Assembly: GCA_963814985.1 (NCBI GenBank)
Contig: CAWFFV010000057.1
Span: 124,001 to 188,000 of the forward strand
DNA: 64,000 bases
Origin: CAWFFV01 sp963814985
Lineage (GTDB): Bacteria; Chloroflexota; Ktedonobacteria; Ktedonobacterales; Ktedonobacteraceae
Reading direction: 5' to 3'
The notes below the pieces were generated by a model. That model was not told the origin of the DNA. It did not search any database and saw only the letters and a program-made list of their open reading frames with translations. Of the stretch, positions 45,641 to 55,009 are shown piece by piece (the first letter of the stretch is position 1; the number at the start of each line of letters is the position of its first letter). A program made the position numbers and the translations under genes.

Positions 45641-47473
45641 CTATTCAGCTGGCAGTGACTTTCTCGGCCAGCTGAACATATGGAAAGTCACTGTAGAATT
45701 AGGGACACTGGTTGCATCTGCTCTATCATTGGTGTTATCGGTGCTGAGGGTCCAAACGGCACTCTCTCCGTTAACGGCCAGGAAAATGGTGTCTTGGGGG
45801 ACGGTGTCTGTACCTACTGTGACGAATGATTTTGCGACCACATCGTACATTTCAAAGCCTCTATCACCGTTTTGCCATAAGAGGAAACTGGAGCCTCCTT
45901 GTAGCGCCGATGACTGTCCATTATTGTCTAGTGGTAGTGATAATGCAGTATCGTTGTCCGTAGAAAATGCCAGGATTGTTCCTTGAATGGATTCGTCAGG
46001 TTGTGTAAGGTAGGTTATCGGATCAATCCTGGAGATGGCTGGTGTTGTGGATAAATTATTTCCGGGTGTTGTAGTTGCCATCGTTGTAGCTGTCGTATCC
46101 GGTGTTGCCTGTACATCATTCGTTACACCCGTGTCGTTTGTGCTGAGTAGGAATAGCGTATCATTAACCACCTGGGGATGGAACGACATTTCATCAGAAC
46201 GAAGTTGATATTGGCTGGTGGTCAGATGGGGAGTCCATTGACCAGATGAAGGGATGGTTGTAAGTGTTGTCTTTTGTGCCCAGATATTGCTATGTGGAAC
46301 ATTGCCGTCGGTGAACCATTCCTCTGCCCAATAGATAGATGTGCCATCACTGTTAGCCGTTGGCGATGTCAGGATGTGTCCATTGGTCGCTGTGGCGAGT
46401 TTGTTGGGTTGAGTGTGTTGTGTTGCGTCTAGTTGGCACTGCACAAGAGAAGAAGCACCTTTCTCATCGATCATTGTCACCAGGAGAGTATTTTGAACAA
46501 ACCAGATACCTTGTATTGGGGTATGTACCCAATCTGGCACAACACTTTGATCAAATATACCTGTAAGTAATGTCTCTGGTACTTCTGGACTGGATGCTGT
46601 TGCAAGTGTTTTCTTAAGGGAGAGTGCGTGTAAGCTCCATGTTTGCGCCAGGTAGTCCATATCATGTGGTACGCCACGTTGACTGGTAAAGATTTTGGGT
46701 ATATCTAGCTGTAACCATACCAGCCATTCGTTGCTACTTCCTAGCACAATCAAAGGATTGGGGCTGGCTTGTGGAAGTAATGGAGTGCTGATCATCGTCT
46801 GGTGATCTAATCGTTGGAGCATCCAACCAGTCATGTCATTGCTATATGCTGTGTAGTAGGTAGAAGCGCGAGTCGCTACCGCGCTGGCGGTTTTTGTATA
46901 GGGTGTGGTGGTAGTATACGAGATCTCCGTAACCTGAGAGAACTGTGTGATACTTGCGCTAGTACCAGGTCCGGGTAAGCCCCGATTAGCTGAGAGGAGT
47001 AGCGAGGTTAAACCACCTACCATTAATATCATTAAGAAGACAGACGCCAGACCCAGGATGGCGAGGTGGTTCATTTGAAATGGTCGGTGACGTCGCATTG
47101 GCGTCCTGATAAAGGGAATCGGACCTGTATCAGCTGTGGAGAAAGCCGTCAAGGCATCGGTATAAGGCATCTTGTGTGCATGCTCTTTCTGGTAAGGTAC
47201 CAGAAATTTTGGTATCGGTGTTACTGAAGAAGAGCGTTGGGCAAAGTGGGAATGATTGGCGGCTAGAGCCTGCATAAGTTTGCTATGTGCATCAGGAGAT
47301 GGCTCAAGAGGCGGCAAGCAACGAATGCTTTCTCCAATAAAGTGGTGTTGAGCGAGTACCTGCCGACAGGAAGCACAATGTTCCAGGTGTACCTCTAGTT
47401 CAGGGGTATCCGTCTGATCCTTTTTTTGTTCTCGATATGCGGCGAGCATTATCTGCGCCTGACTGCAGTTCAA
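45641..47473 (-). CDS. Membrane anti-sigma factor with large extracytoplasmic domain (pair 2)
   Basis: A 610-residue partner of the ECF sigma just upstream. The N-terminal zf-HC2 has HLEHCASCRQVLAQHH after MNCSQAQIMLAAYREQ. A membrane helix lies around residues 130-160 (LAILGLASVFLMILMVGGLT). The outer domain contains Ser/Thr-rich linkers and repeats of about 40-60 residues with WLVWLQ and SFLLWQNGDRG patterns, consistent with a beta-propeller fold. Same general architecture as the gene at 34.6-36.4 kb but poorly conserved. It overlaps the sigma stop codon by four bases. Confidence 0.85.
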   Translation of the reverse strand: MNCSQAQIMLAAYREQKKDQTDTPELEVHLEHCASCRQVLAQHHFIGESIRCLPPLEPSPDAHSKLMQALAANHSHFAQRSSSVTPIPKFLVPYQKEHAHKMPYTDALTAFSTADTGPIPFIRTPMRRHRPFQMNHLAILGLASVFLMILMVGGLTSLLLSANRGLPGPGTSASITQFSQVTEISYTTTTPYTKTASAVATRASTYYTAYSNDMTGWMLQRLDHQTMISTPLLPQASPNPLIVLGSSNEWLVWLQLDIPKIFTSQRGVPHDMDYLAQTWSLHALSLKKTLATASSPEVPETLLTGIFDQSVVPDWVHTPIQGIWFVQNTLLVTMIDEKGASSLVQCQLDATQHTQPNKLATATNGHILTSPTANSDGTSIYWAEEWFTDGNVPHSNIWAQKTTLTTIPSSGQWTPHLTTSQYQLRSDEMSFHPQVVNDTLFLLSTNDTGVTNDVQATPDTTATTMATTTPGNNLSTTPAISRIDPITYLTQPDESIQGTILAFSTDNDTALSLPLDNNGQSSALQGGSSFLLWQNGDRGFEMYDVVAKSFVTVGTDTVPQDTIFLAVNGESAVWTLSTDNTNDRADATSVPNSTVTFHMFSWPRKSLPAE

Positions 47474-48306
47474 TCTTCACTGACCTCTTTTTGATACAAC
47501 CCAATAAACCGTTCCCGCGCTCGCATCAGCCGCATTTTTACGGCAGACGAGCTAATATTGAGCACTTCCGCGATCTCTGCACAGGAAAGTCCATCATTTT
47601 CGTATAGCCACAAACATGCAGCATATTTGGGTGGTAACTGTTGAAACACACGCTCAACGATTTCCCGGTCTGCTACTCGGCTCTCGAAGCGTCCACCATC
47701 ATAGCCTCCACGCTCATAGAGTGTGCTCACTGAGTTTGTTCGAATACCGTGTGCCTGCTCTTCTCCGGCGTTATTGAAGCTTTCTGCCTGTGTTCCGCCT
47801 GAGTCCGAGACCACACCGGCACCAATACCACGATCCTCATTAAACAGGGAGAGCGGTAACCATGAGATCAAACGTCTCCGTCGCAGAGTGTCGGTTGTCG
47901 TATTAGCCGCTATACGATAAAGCCATGCCGATAAAGCCCCTGGTTGTACAACTGTACCTCCTAGCAAGGCCTTATATGCTTTGACGAAAACATCTTGTGC
48001 GAGATCGTAGGCCTGTTCACGGTTGCCAATGAGATGGTAGATAAAATTGGTGATAGGAACTTGAAAGCGTAAGAAGATCGCTTCAAAATCCGCTACATCA
48101 ACTTGTACTGCCGACTGTGTTAGCCCTGGTTGCACAGCTACTGGAGGTGTGGTGAGTGTTACCGACTCTTCCACCTTCTTGTACGCTGCTTGCCCGCAAC
48201 CATCCTCATTTTCTGGTAATGGAATAGTGGAATGGTCCGGGTGTTCATCCTCTCGTGATGAACGCAAAATGCTATTCGTATTGTAGAAACGGATAGAGGT
48301 ATCCAT
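47470..48306 (-). CDS. ECF RNA polymerase sigma factor with long N-terminus and linker (pair 2)
   Basis: A 278-residue ECF sigma, about 100 longer than usual. The first 70 residues are a polar extension, then region 2 (FEAIFLRFQVPITNFIYHLI, EQAYDLAQDVFVKAYKALLG), a linker of about 60 residues rich in Gly, Asn and Ser, and region 4 (QLPPKYAACLWLYENDGLSC then AEIAEVLNISSSAVKMRLMR). The stop overlaps the anti-sigma start. The long linker between regions 2 and 4 is notable. Confidence 0.92.
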   Translation of the reverse strand: MDTSIRFYNTNSILRSSREDEHPDHSTIPLPENEDGCGQAAYKKVEESVTLTTPPVAVQPGLTQSAVQVDVADFEAIFLRFQVPITNFIYHLIGNREQAYDLAQDVFVKAYKALLGGTVVQPGALSAWLYRIAANTTTDTLRRRRLISWLPLSLFNEDRGIGAGVVSDSGGTQAESFNNAGEEQAHGIRTNSVSTLYERGGYDGGRFESRVADREIVERVFQQLPPKYAACLWLYENDGLSCAEIAEVLNISSSAVKMRLMRARERFIGLYQKEVSED

Positions 48307-48407
48307 TGGTTACATCAACCTTTATAGAAAGCGGAAGTTGAACAAAATCCCCATGAAACTTTTTATTTACTTGTAGCATAGCACATAGACCCCTAAAACG
48401 CTGTGAT

Positions 48408-49604
48408 CTAATTGACATTAAGTGTGAGATCTGGCAGACCGCTCCCAGTCAAAAATGCAATGACTTCGTCGTCTGGTTGTAAAAAGTGGGTTGCAAGCAA
48501 AGAATGATAAGCGGCTATTGTTGCTGCAGCCTCAAGTGCGATGAGCATACCCTCACGTTTTGCTACAAATTGTACCATCTGCACCATATCCTCGTCACTG
48601 ACACTGAGGGCTATACCACCACTTTCTCGAACTGCTTCTAGTATAAGCTGATCTCCTATGGCGGATGGAACACGCAGGCCCGCCGCTTTTGTGTGGGCTC
48701 GCGATGGTGGCCAGGCTGCCGCTTCGTTTTTTCCTTGTTGGAAGGCACGTACCAGCGGAGCACAGCCCTCAGCCTGGGCTAAAATCATTTTGGGCAGGTG
48801 TGGGTCATCTAACCATCCTAATGCTCGTAATTCAGTAAATGCCTTCCACATTCCTACGATGCCGGTCCCTCCACCAGCTGGATAAATAATGGCAGCGGGC
48901 AGACGCCAGCCAAGTTGTTCTGCTAATTCCAAACCCATCGTTTTTTTTCCTTCTACACGGTAGGGTTCTCTCAGCGTTGCAACGTTGAACCACTGGCGCT
49001 GTCGTGCAACCTCGGCCGCAATACGCCCTGCATCGCTGATCAGTCCTGGAATAAGCTCTACCTCTGCGCCATAAAGACGGGCTTGCTGTAGACATGAACT
49101 GGGAGCATCTACGGGAGCAGCGACATAGGATGGTAGCCCCGCGCGCGTGGCGTAAGCGGATAGTGCGGCTCCGGCATTCCCAGCGGTAGGAGTGACCAGT
49201 CCCTGTACTCCTAACTCGACTGCACGTGAGACCGCTACGGACATCCCACGTGCTTTAAAGCTCCCGGTTGGGTTTTGCCCCTCATCTTTTACCAGCAGAC
49301 GAGCTTCCTGCTCCAGTCCTGGCGGTGCGAGGCGAGGCGCTGCTAATAATGGCGTCATACCCTCTCCCAGACTTTGGACATGTGCCTGGTCACGTATGGG
49401 AAGCAGTTCGTGGTAGCGCCACATTGTTGCCTCTCGCCGTATTATCTCTTCTCGCGTGACATCATGTGCGAGCGCGGTAAGATCGTATTGTGCTAGCAGT
49501 GGTCTGGAGCAACAAGGGCTGATACTATGAAGCTGGTCAGCATCATACTGACGATGACAGACACTGCATGCTAAATAGCTGAGATAACTAAAACGAGCAC
49601 TCAT
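48408..49604 (-). CDS. thrC: Threonine synthase
   Basis: A PLP enzyme of about 398 residues that converts O-phosphohomoserine to threonine. An N-terminal Zn-ribbon-like motif (CSVCHRQY...CCSRP) precedes the catalytic domain, as in one branch of the family. The PLP Lys is in DEGQNPTGSFKARGMSV and the phosphate-binding loop in YPAGGGTGIVGMWKAF. The start is placed at MSARFSYLSYLACSVCH because the family begins just ahead of the Zn ribbon; the frame is open 18 codons further. No homoserine genes are adjacent. Confidence 0.9.
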   Translation of the reverse strand: MSARFSYLSYLACSVCHRQYDADQLHSISPCCSRPLLAQYDLTALAHDVTREEIIRREATMWRYHELLPIRDQAHVQSLGEGMTPLLAAPRLAPPGLEQEARLLVKDEGQNPTGSFKARGMSVAVSRAVELGVQGLVTPTAGNAGAALSAYATRAGLPSYVAAPVDAPSSCLQQARLYGAEVELIPGLISDAGRIAAEVARQRQWFNVATLREPYRVEGKKTMGLELAEQLGWRLPAAIIYPAGGGTGIVGMWKAFTELRALGWLDDPHLPKMILAQAEGCAPLVRAFQQGKNEAAAWPPSRAHTKAAGLRVPSAIGDQLILEAVRESGGIALSVSDEDMVQMVQFVAKREGMLIALEAAATIAAYHSLLATHFLQPDDEVIAFLTGSGLPDLTLNVN

Positions 49605-49735
49605 AAAGAATAGTATAACACACGATTGCCCTGAAATGGCTAAATATTGGCTTAACAAAGGCTTAGGAATGTATTGCCTTGCGAAGCGATTTTGCTACGG
49701 GATAGCTCAGCAGACTGAACCAGTTGAACGAGTTG

Positions 49736-51418
49736 TCATGTGTTAGGTTTTTTATCAGTGATAATATAGCGATCTGGTGCCTGTGCATTTTGCTGCAATG
49801 GCCTCGCAGGAGATTGTGACCATTGCTTACTGTTGACGGTTTGCGCAGAAGCTTTAGACCACGATTTCGATTGTGTATATTGTGGGCCAGGTTGTCTCAT
49901 TCTCTTCACCGGACGCGCCTCGTAGTCCTGTGGGCTGGTTGCATCTTCTCCAGAAGCTACTCCCAATGCCTTGAAGAGCCATGTCAATATCACACACAGT
50001 AACAGATTCACCGCAAGCGCAGCCACTGCCGCATACAACGGGATACTGATATTTCCCAGCTTTAATATATACATCGACGAGCGGAGGCCTTGTATCACAA
50101 CCATCCAGGTACCTATGCCCAGACCGCTTATCAAGCCAATGATTAAGGCGCGCCGATGGAACCAACCCGTATAGAGGCCCAAAAAAACAGCGGGTAATGT
50201 CTGAATAATCCAGATACCACCCAGTAATTGGAAGTTGATTGCCAGCTGCTGTGGCAAGATCGCAATGAATGCTAATGCTCCGAACTTAACGACAAAAGAT
50301 GCGAGTTTTGCTATGTTTGATTCCTGCCGTTCGGTACATGCCGGACGAATATACTCGCGGTAGATGTTGCGGGTAAATAAGTTGGCTGCTGCGATGGACA
50401 TAATGGCAGCTGGAGTCAGAGCACCGATGGCGATGGAGGCAAGCGCGAATCCTGCAAACCAGCCAGGAAAACGCTCTACAAAGAGAGCTGGAAGGGCCGA
50501 GTTAGAACCATAGCCGGGAAGAACCTTCACGTTTGCGGCAATAGCCACATAGCCCAGTAGACCAATTAACCCGAGAAGCAGCGTATAAGCTGGTAGCAAA
50601 GCTGCATTACGTCGAATGACCTTACGACTATTGGTACTGAGCATACCAGTGAGTGCATGAGGATATAGGAACAAGGCCAGCGCGGAGCCAAGAATGAGGG
50701 TGACATAGCTACTCATATCTGAAGGTAAAAGCATATCATGGAAGCTTGGCTGGAGAAGCGCTTTTCGATGTACGGCGGCAAAGATAGAGGTGAAGCCACC
50801 TAATTGTGGTGTGATCCATGCAAGAGCGGTCAGCACCATCAGCCAGATACAAATATCTTTCACCAGAGCCATGATGGCAGGAGCACGTAGACCGCTGACA
50901 TAAGTAGAGATTGCCAGAACGGCGAAAGCAAGAAAAAGGGAAATTTCCAGTGGTATTCCCATCTGTGCCAGACAGATCTCAATGCCATACATCTGAAGGG
51001 CAATGTAGGGCATGGTGGCGAGAATGCCAGTTATTGCAATAAGCAGAGCCAGTACTCCGCTATCAAAACGTTCGCGGACAAAATCAGCAGGGGTGAGATA
51101 ACCACGATGGCGAGCAATCGTCCAGAAGCGAGGAAGTATGAGAAACATCATCGGATAAACGAGTGTCGTATAGCCAATAGCGAAAAATCCCATTGCGCCC
51201 TGACTGAAGATGAGACCTGGAACGGCGATGAAGGAATAGGCTGTATAGATATCTCCACCAAGGAGAAACCACGTCGTGATAGAGCCAAAACGACGTCCAG
51301 CGAGGCCCCACTCTTGTAAACGGCTCAGATCCCCAGAGCGCCAACGAGATGCGAAAAAGCCGAGTGCGGAGACTGTTACAAAGAAGAAAATAAAGACTGC
51401 TAAAGCTTGTATATTCAT
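49736..51418 (-). CDS. Sodium/solute symporter (SSS family)
   Basis: About 560 residues with 12-13 membrane helices and a polar Pro/Gln/Ser-rich cytoplasmic tail (PARPLQQNAQAPDRYI). Conserved parts are EWGLAGRRFGSITTWFLLGG, the core AYSFIAVPGLIFSQGAMG and ASIAIGALTPAAIMSIAAAN with the sodium-site Ser-type residues. The start is MNIQALAVFIFFF, with CAGGAGAGGAG about 11 bases upstream. The frame is open another 60 codons upstream, but without membrane character. The substrate may be a carboxylate or amino acid. Confidence 0.9.
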   Translation of the reverse strand: MNIQALAVFIFFFVTVSALGFFASRWRSGDLSRLQEWGLAGRRFGSITTWFLLGGDIYTAYSFIAVPGLIFSQGAMGFFAIGYTTLVYPMMFLILPRFWTIARHRGYLTPADFVRERFDSGVLALLIAITGILATMPYIALQMYGIEICLAQMGIPLEISLFLAFAVLAISTYVSGLRAPAIMALVKDICIWLMVLTALAWITPQLGGFTSIFAAVHRKALLQPSFHDMLLPSDMSSYVTLILGSALALFLYPHALTGMLSTNSRKVIRRNAALLPAYTLLLGLIGLLGYVAIAANVKVLPGYGSNSALPALFVERFPGWFAGFALASIAIGALTPAAIMSIAAANLFTRNIYREYIRPACTERQESNIAKLASFVVKFGALAFIAILPQQLAINFQLLGGIWIIQTLPAVFLGLYTGWFHRRALIIGLISGLGIGTWMVVIQGLRSSMYILKLGNISIPLYAAVAALAVNLLLCVILTWLFKALGVASGEDATSPQDYEARPVKRMRQPGPQYTQSKSWSKASAQTVNSKQWSQSPARPLQQNAQAPDRYIITDKKPNT

Positions 51419-51533
51419 GAGACATTGGTCTCCTCTCCTGTTGTGCCAATCATATCCATAAGAAGCGCTGAGTGCAGATAGCTCCATCACATCATTACCG
51501 CAATGGACAATCCAAGGCGGATAGGTTGTTGGA

Positions 51534-52667
51534 TTATGAAGAGATATATGTTGAAGGCGTGACGGGCAATCTGAGCCGGCGGGCAGTTGGTTCGTCAATG
51601 ATAATCATCGAAAGAGAGTCGAAGTCAAGGTCTGCAAAATCATCAGGTGTCGCTTGTACACCTTGCAGGTTGGTTCCTGAAAGAGCGGCATAAGTGAGTA
51701 TGGCTTCTCGCAATATTGCACCTTGAAATACAGTATTTATGCATTGAGTAGAACGTAGGTATGCACGATGTAAATTGGCACGGCTTGCATTGGCATCCTT
51801 TAGATTGGCCCGGCTGAGATCTGCCTCACTGAGATCTGCCTCGATCAGGTTAGCTTTGCTCAAATTTGCATAGGTAAAGTTTGTCTTGTTCAGATTGGCG
51901 TGAAACATATATGCTAGACTCATATTAGCCCGACCACAATTTGCTAGACTCAGATTAGCTTCAACCAGATTAGTTCCAATGGCAATAGCTTCATACATAT
52001 AGGCACCTTTCAAAACTGCCTTACTGAAATTGGCACGGGATAGATTGGCATGTACGAGATTTGCCTGTCTTAGGGTCGCCTTACTCACATTGGCATCACT
52101 GAGTATCGCGTGACTCAGATTAGCATCACTCAAGTCTGCTCCGCTCAACATAGCATTACTGAGATTGGTGCCTCTCAAATCAGCGCCCGTGAGATTTGCC
52201 TGGCTCAAAGTTGCTCCACTCAGATCAGCACCGCTCAAATCAGCCCGGCTCAGGTCGATACCGATCAAATTGGCTTCGATCAAACATGCTCTCCTTAAGT
52301 CGGCACCGGTAAGATTGACGCCTCCCAGATCCGTACTACGCAGATCCGCGTCTCGTAAGTTCGCACCGCGCAGATTGGCCCCAACTAGATTGACGCCGAT
52401 CATCACAGCTTTACTCAAATTGGTTCCACTCAGGTTCGTTCCACTTAGATTGGCCTTTCGCAGGTAGGCACCACAGAGATATGCGCCATGCAGATCTGCA
52501 TCGGAGAGGTCTGCTTCACGGATATCTCCTCCACTCAGATCGGTATAGCTCAAATCTGTCCTTCGTAAGTCGGCTTTATCCAACAAAGGCACACGCTCTG
52601 CCCATTGTGCTTGTGCAATCTCTCGTAAAGCCTGGCTTCTTGTCATTGCATATTGTTGAATTGACAT
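51534..52667 (-). CDS. Pentapeptide-repeat protein
   Basis: A 377-residue protein built of about 60 pentapeptide repeats of the A(D/N)Lxx type (e.g. DLRRTDLSYTDLSGGDIREA, ADLRRACLIEANLIGIDLSR), forming a right-handed quadrilateral beta-helix. The N-terminal 30 residues and the C-terminal 70 are non-repeat. Members of this family include gyrase-protecting and many uncharacterised proteins. No gyrase-related neighbour is present, so the role is unknown. The uniform repeats produce many antisense open frames. Confidence 0.9.
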   Translation of the reverse strand: MSIQQYAMTRSQALREIAQAQWAERVPLLDKADLRRTDLSYTDLSGGDIREADLSDADLHGAYLCGAYLRKANLSGTNLSGTNLSKAVMIGVNLVGANLRGANLRDADLRSTDLGGVNLTGADLRRACLIEANLIGIDLSRADLSGADLSGATLSQANLTGADLRGTNLSNAMLSGADLSDANLSHAILSDANVSKATLRQANLVHANLSRANFSKAVLKGAYMYEAIAIGTNLVEANLSLANCGRANMSLAYMFHANLNKTNFTYANLSKANLIEADLSEADLSRANLKDANASRANLHRAYLRSTQCINTVFQGAILREAILTYAALSGTNLQGVQATPDDFADLDFDSLSMIIIDEPTARRLRLPVTPSTYISS

Positions 52668-52744
52668 TTACTCTTTCTCCTCTAGCCAGTTCATGCTATC
52701 GATGCAGACCTAGGTATTCTTCTCGCTTACTATGCTCTGGATAG

Positions 52745-53372
52745 TTAGTCACTTTTGAGCTGGATCAGGGCCGTATGTTCAAGATCCTGTAAAAGTCTGG
52801 AGATCTCTTCGTGAGTGCGCGTCATAATTCGTGCTAGATCTGTGACTGATCGTCGTCCATCGATCAGTAGAAGGAGTTGGCGATGGGTGCGTGAAAGCCT
52901 GCCGCTCTCAAAAACCTTCATAGCAAAATCGTGGTGCGCAGTAGCGAAAGGAATAGCCTGCGCAGATATGAGCGCTTTCTTATGAGTACCCTTTATGGCT
53001 ATTGCTTCATATGAGCCAGTTGTTTTCCGAAGTGGGGATACTGGTGTGAGTGAAGCCGTTTCCCTGGCTGCCGAAGGTTCAGCAGGTTTCTGAGGTGAGG
53101 AGGAAAGAGGAAGTATTTGTTTTATAGGATGAGAAGAAACAAAAGAATAGAGACAAGTTTCCCAGGAACTCATCCAATTAAGTGCCGCTGCACCTGTTCG
53201 ACGACCAACTCTGGCCTCTGTGACTTGCCCGTTGGTAAATACAATGGTCCCAGTCTTCTTGAGACATGTCTATGCCTCGCCGAACTGTTAGCCGACCAGT
53301 CCCACGTTCAAGTTGAATAGTATGAATGATGCCGACAAGTGCATCGGTTTCAGATTCTTGCTGCTGCCACAT
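52745..53372 (-). CDS. DUF4388-like protein with C-terminal winged-helix-like domain (frame broken once)
   Basis: Two open pieces, 53387-53178 and 53173-52745, join when one extra base in the CCC at 53249-53251 is removed. The result is about 208 residues. The first part follows the DUF4388 pattern: LVGIIHTIQLERGTGRLTV, TIVFTNGQVTEARVGRRTGA, and ALNWMSSWETCLYSF. A Ser/Pro-rich linker leads to LLLLIDGRRSVTDLARIMTR, closely like the small protein at 33.6-33.9 kb. DUF4388 proteins are often part of gliding or GTPase signalling complexes. Start at MWQQQES with GGAG nine bases upstream. Confidence 0.72.
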
Positions 53373-53747
53373 AGAGGCAGTCTCCATTATACAAATATAG
53401 CTTTTTCAAGCTTTATTACAAAGAACTATATTGGGATGCTACATGAGTGGAAGTATTTATGGAGAGACTTATAGGGTGAAAATAACTAGACGGTTACTGT
53501 CCAGATACTCTAAAATGTTATTGTATACCTCCACATGTCGTGTGATAAGCAATAGACATTGACGCTTGCTAAAGAGCTAATGATGCTTGTAGAGCAAAAT
53601 CTTTGGGAAGCTATGAATGATTATAACCAAATAAAATATACCATAAGATGCATAATAAAGCAATAATTATAGTAGTACTTTTGTAAGCTGATGTATCTGT
53701 CCCTCTCAGTCAGAGCTAAGGGATAAAAGGTATATTCCGGAAAAGAG
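53373..53747. other. AT-rich intergenic region
   Basis: About 375 bases, strongly AT-rich. No coding frame or clear hairpin. It should contain the promoter of the DUF4388-like gene on the minus strand and the terminator of the 330-residue gene's neighbour; none can be pinned down. Confidence 0.3.
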
Positions 53748-54740
53748 TTAATCTGTGCTACAGATCAATCCTAGCTTTTGCAGGGCGGCGCGACGCACCA
53801 CTTGTAATAATGCATGAGCGTTGGCCGGAAGCACCTCGTCAATCAAGCGGAATGGAGCCGACTTCTCTCGTTGCTCGGAACAGAAACGCTGAAAATCTTC
53901 TTCTGCCATTGTCTGGTCAGGTGGTTGTATATCACGGAGGCAGGAAGCTAGCTGGCATACCTCATCAGGAGTCAGATAGCCGATGTAAGCTCCAAAAGGG
54001 TCATCTGTCTGATAACCGAAAGGCATACGGCGACGCCCACAGACCAGAAACTCAAAGAGCGCCATAGCTCGTACAGAAATAGTCGCAAGCCACCCTCGTA
54101 AATGGAGCATTGTAGGGTGATAACCAAGCAAGATTCCTTTTGTCGCGATATCGGTGTCTTCCTCGTTCGACAAGATCTCTTCATCGGCAGGAAGATCCTG
54201 CTCGTCTCTCTGTCCTGACATTGTTGCCTGCTCACTAACCTTCTGTGCCAGATCGTTGAGACCAGCTGTATGAAGGAGTGAAACCAGTTCACTAAGAATC
54301 GTTGTCTGGTCACTTAAAGGGGTATCCAGTGGTTCTTCCTGATCCTGGAGTTGGGGAAGGTGAATCCATGGCAAACAGTACTGCTCGACTATTGCTCCCC
54401 ATACTATGCGTATGGCTTCCGCGTTCTGGTAGAGTTGAGGTGGATGCTGGTGCATATAGTGGTCACTAAATGCTGTGAATTGCTCTGGCATACAGAGTTT
54501 CTGGTATTCGTGTAATGCATGTGGTCCACGGGGTAGTTGCCGTGCAAATGCCTGGGCACGCGGCCAACTGCATAAATGCTGGATGGTAGATGGTACAAAG
54601 CGCTCTCCCTGTGCGCAGCGCGTGTGTTGATATAATTGGGAGACAGCGCTGTCATCTGCATCAATTAACCAACGTGCAAAAGTCGGCATCACATATTCTG
54701 CGTAGACTTTCCAGTCAAAACCATGTACATATACCTTCAT
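53748..54740 (-). CDS. Hypothetical cytoplasmic protein
   Basis: A 330-residue protein with no membrane segment and no family I can name. It opens MKVYVHGFDWKVYAEYVMPT and has an acidic low-complexity central part (EQDLPADEEILSNEEDTDIA) and a C-terminal domain with FGAYIGYLTPDEVCQLASCL. That last phrase is reminiscent of small domains of unknown function in actinobacterial and Chloroflexota proteins, but I cannot assign it. Length and codon use look genuine, and the start has GAGAAGAACGTT upstream. Confidence 0.6.
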   Translation of the reverse strand: MKVYVHGFDWKVYAEYVMPTFARWLIDADDSAVSQLYQHTRCAQGERFVPSTIQHLCSWPRAQAFARQLPRGPHALHEYQKLCMPEQFTAFSDHYMHQHPPQLYQNAEAIRIVWGAIVEQYCLPWIHLPQLQDQEEPLDTPLSDQTTILSELVSLLHTAGLNDLAQKVSEQATMSGQRDEQDLPADEEILSNEEDTDIATKGILLGYHPTMLHLRGWLATISVRAMALFEFLVCGRRRMPFGYQTDDPFGAYIGYLTPDEVCQLASCLRDIQPPDQTMAEEDFQRFCSEQREKSAPFRLIDEVLPANAHALLQVVRRAALQKLGLICSTD

Positions 54741-55009
54741 AACGTTCTTCTCCTCACCCTCCGACTGAGCCTTACTAGAAACTTGCTGGTTACTATTATC
54801 GTACAGCGGCCAACGCCAGTTTCCTAATGAATGGTTCTATAGTACTCTCTTGCTAACTTCCAGCTTCCCAGGGAATTCCCTGGTGACTTTCCTGAATCTT
54901 TAAGAATATACTGTATTTGGATGTGCTAATTTATCCCTTTGATCTGTTGACAGTGGGGGGCGTGGCAAAGGATCTAGCAAAATATATATGAGTAGGAGAT
55001 ACTATTGAT

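Noticed and set aside
51084..51449. Alternative gene beginning MSHEYTSF beside the symporter start
   Set aside because: Its start is close to the symporter ribosome binding site, but it is a shadow frame of the symporter membrane helices with no homologous features.
51534..52667. Several long antisense open frames over the pentapeptide-repeat gene
   Set aside because: The 5-residue repeat with uniform codons leaves the opposite strand free of stops. The minus frame fits the AxLxx repeat; the plus frames have no ribosome binding site.
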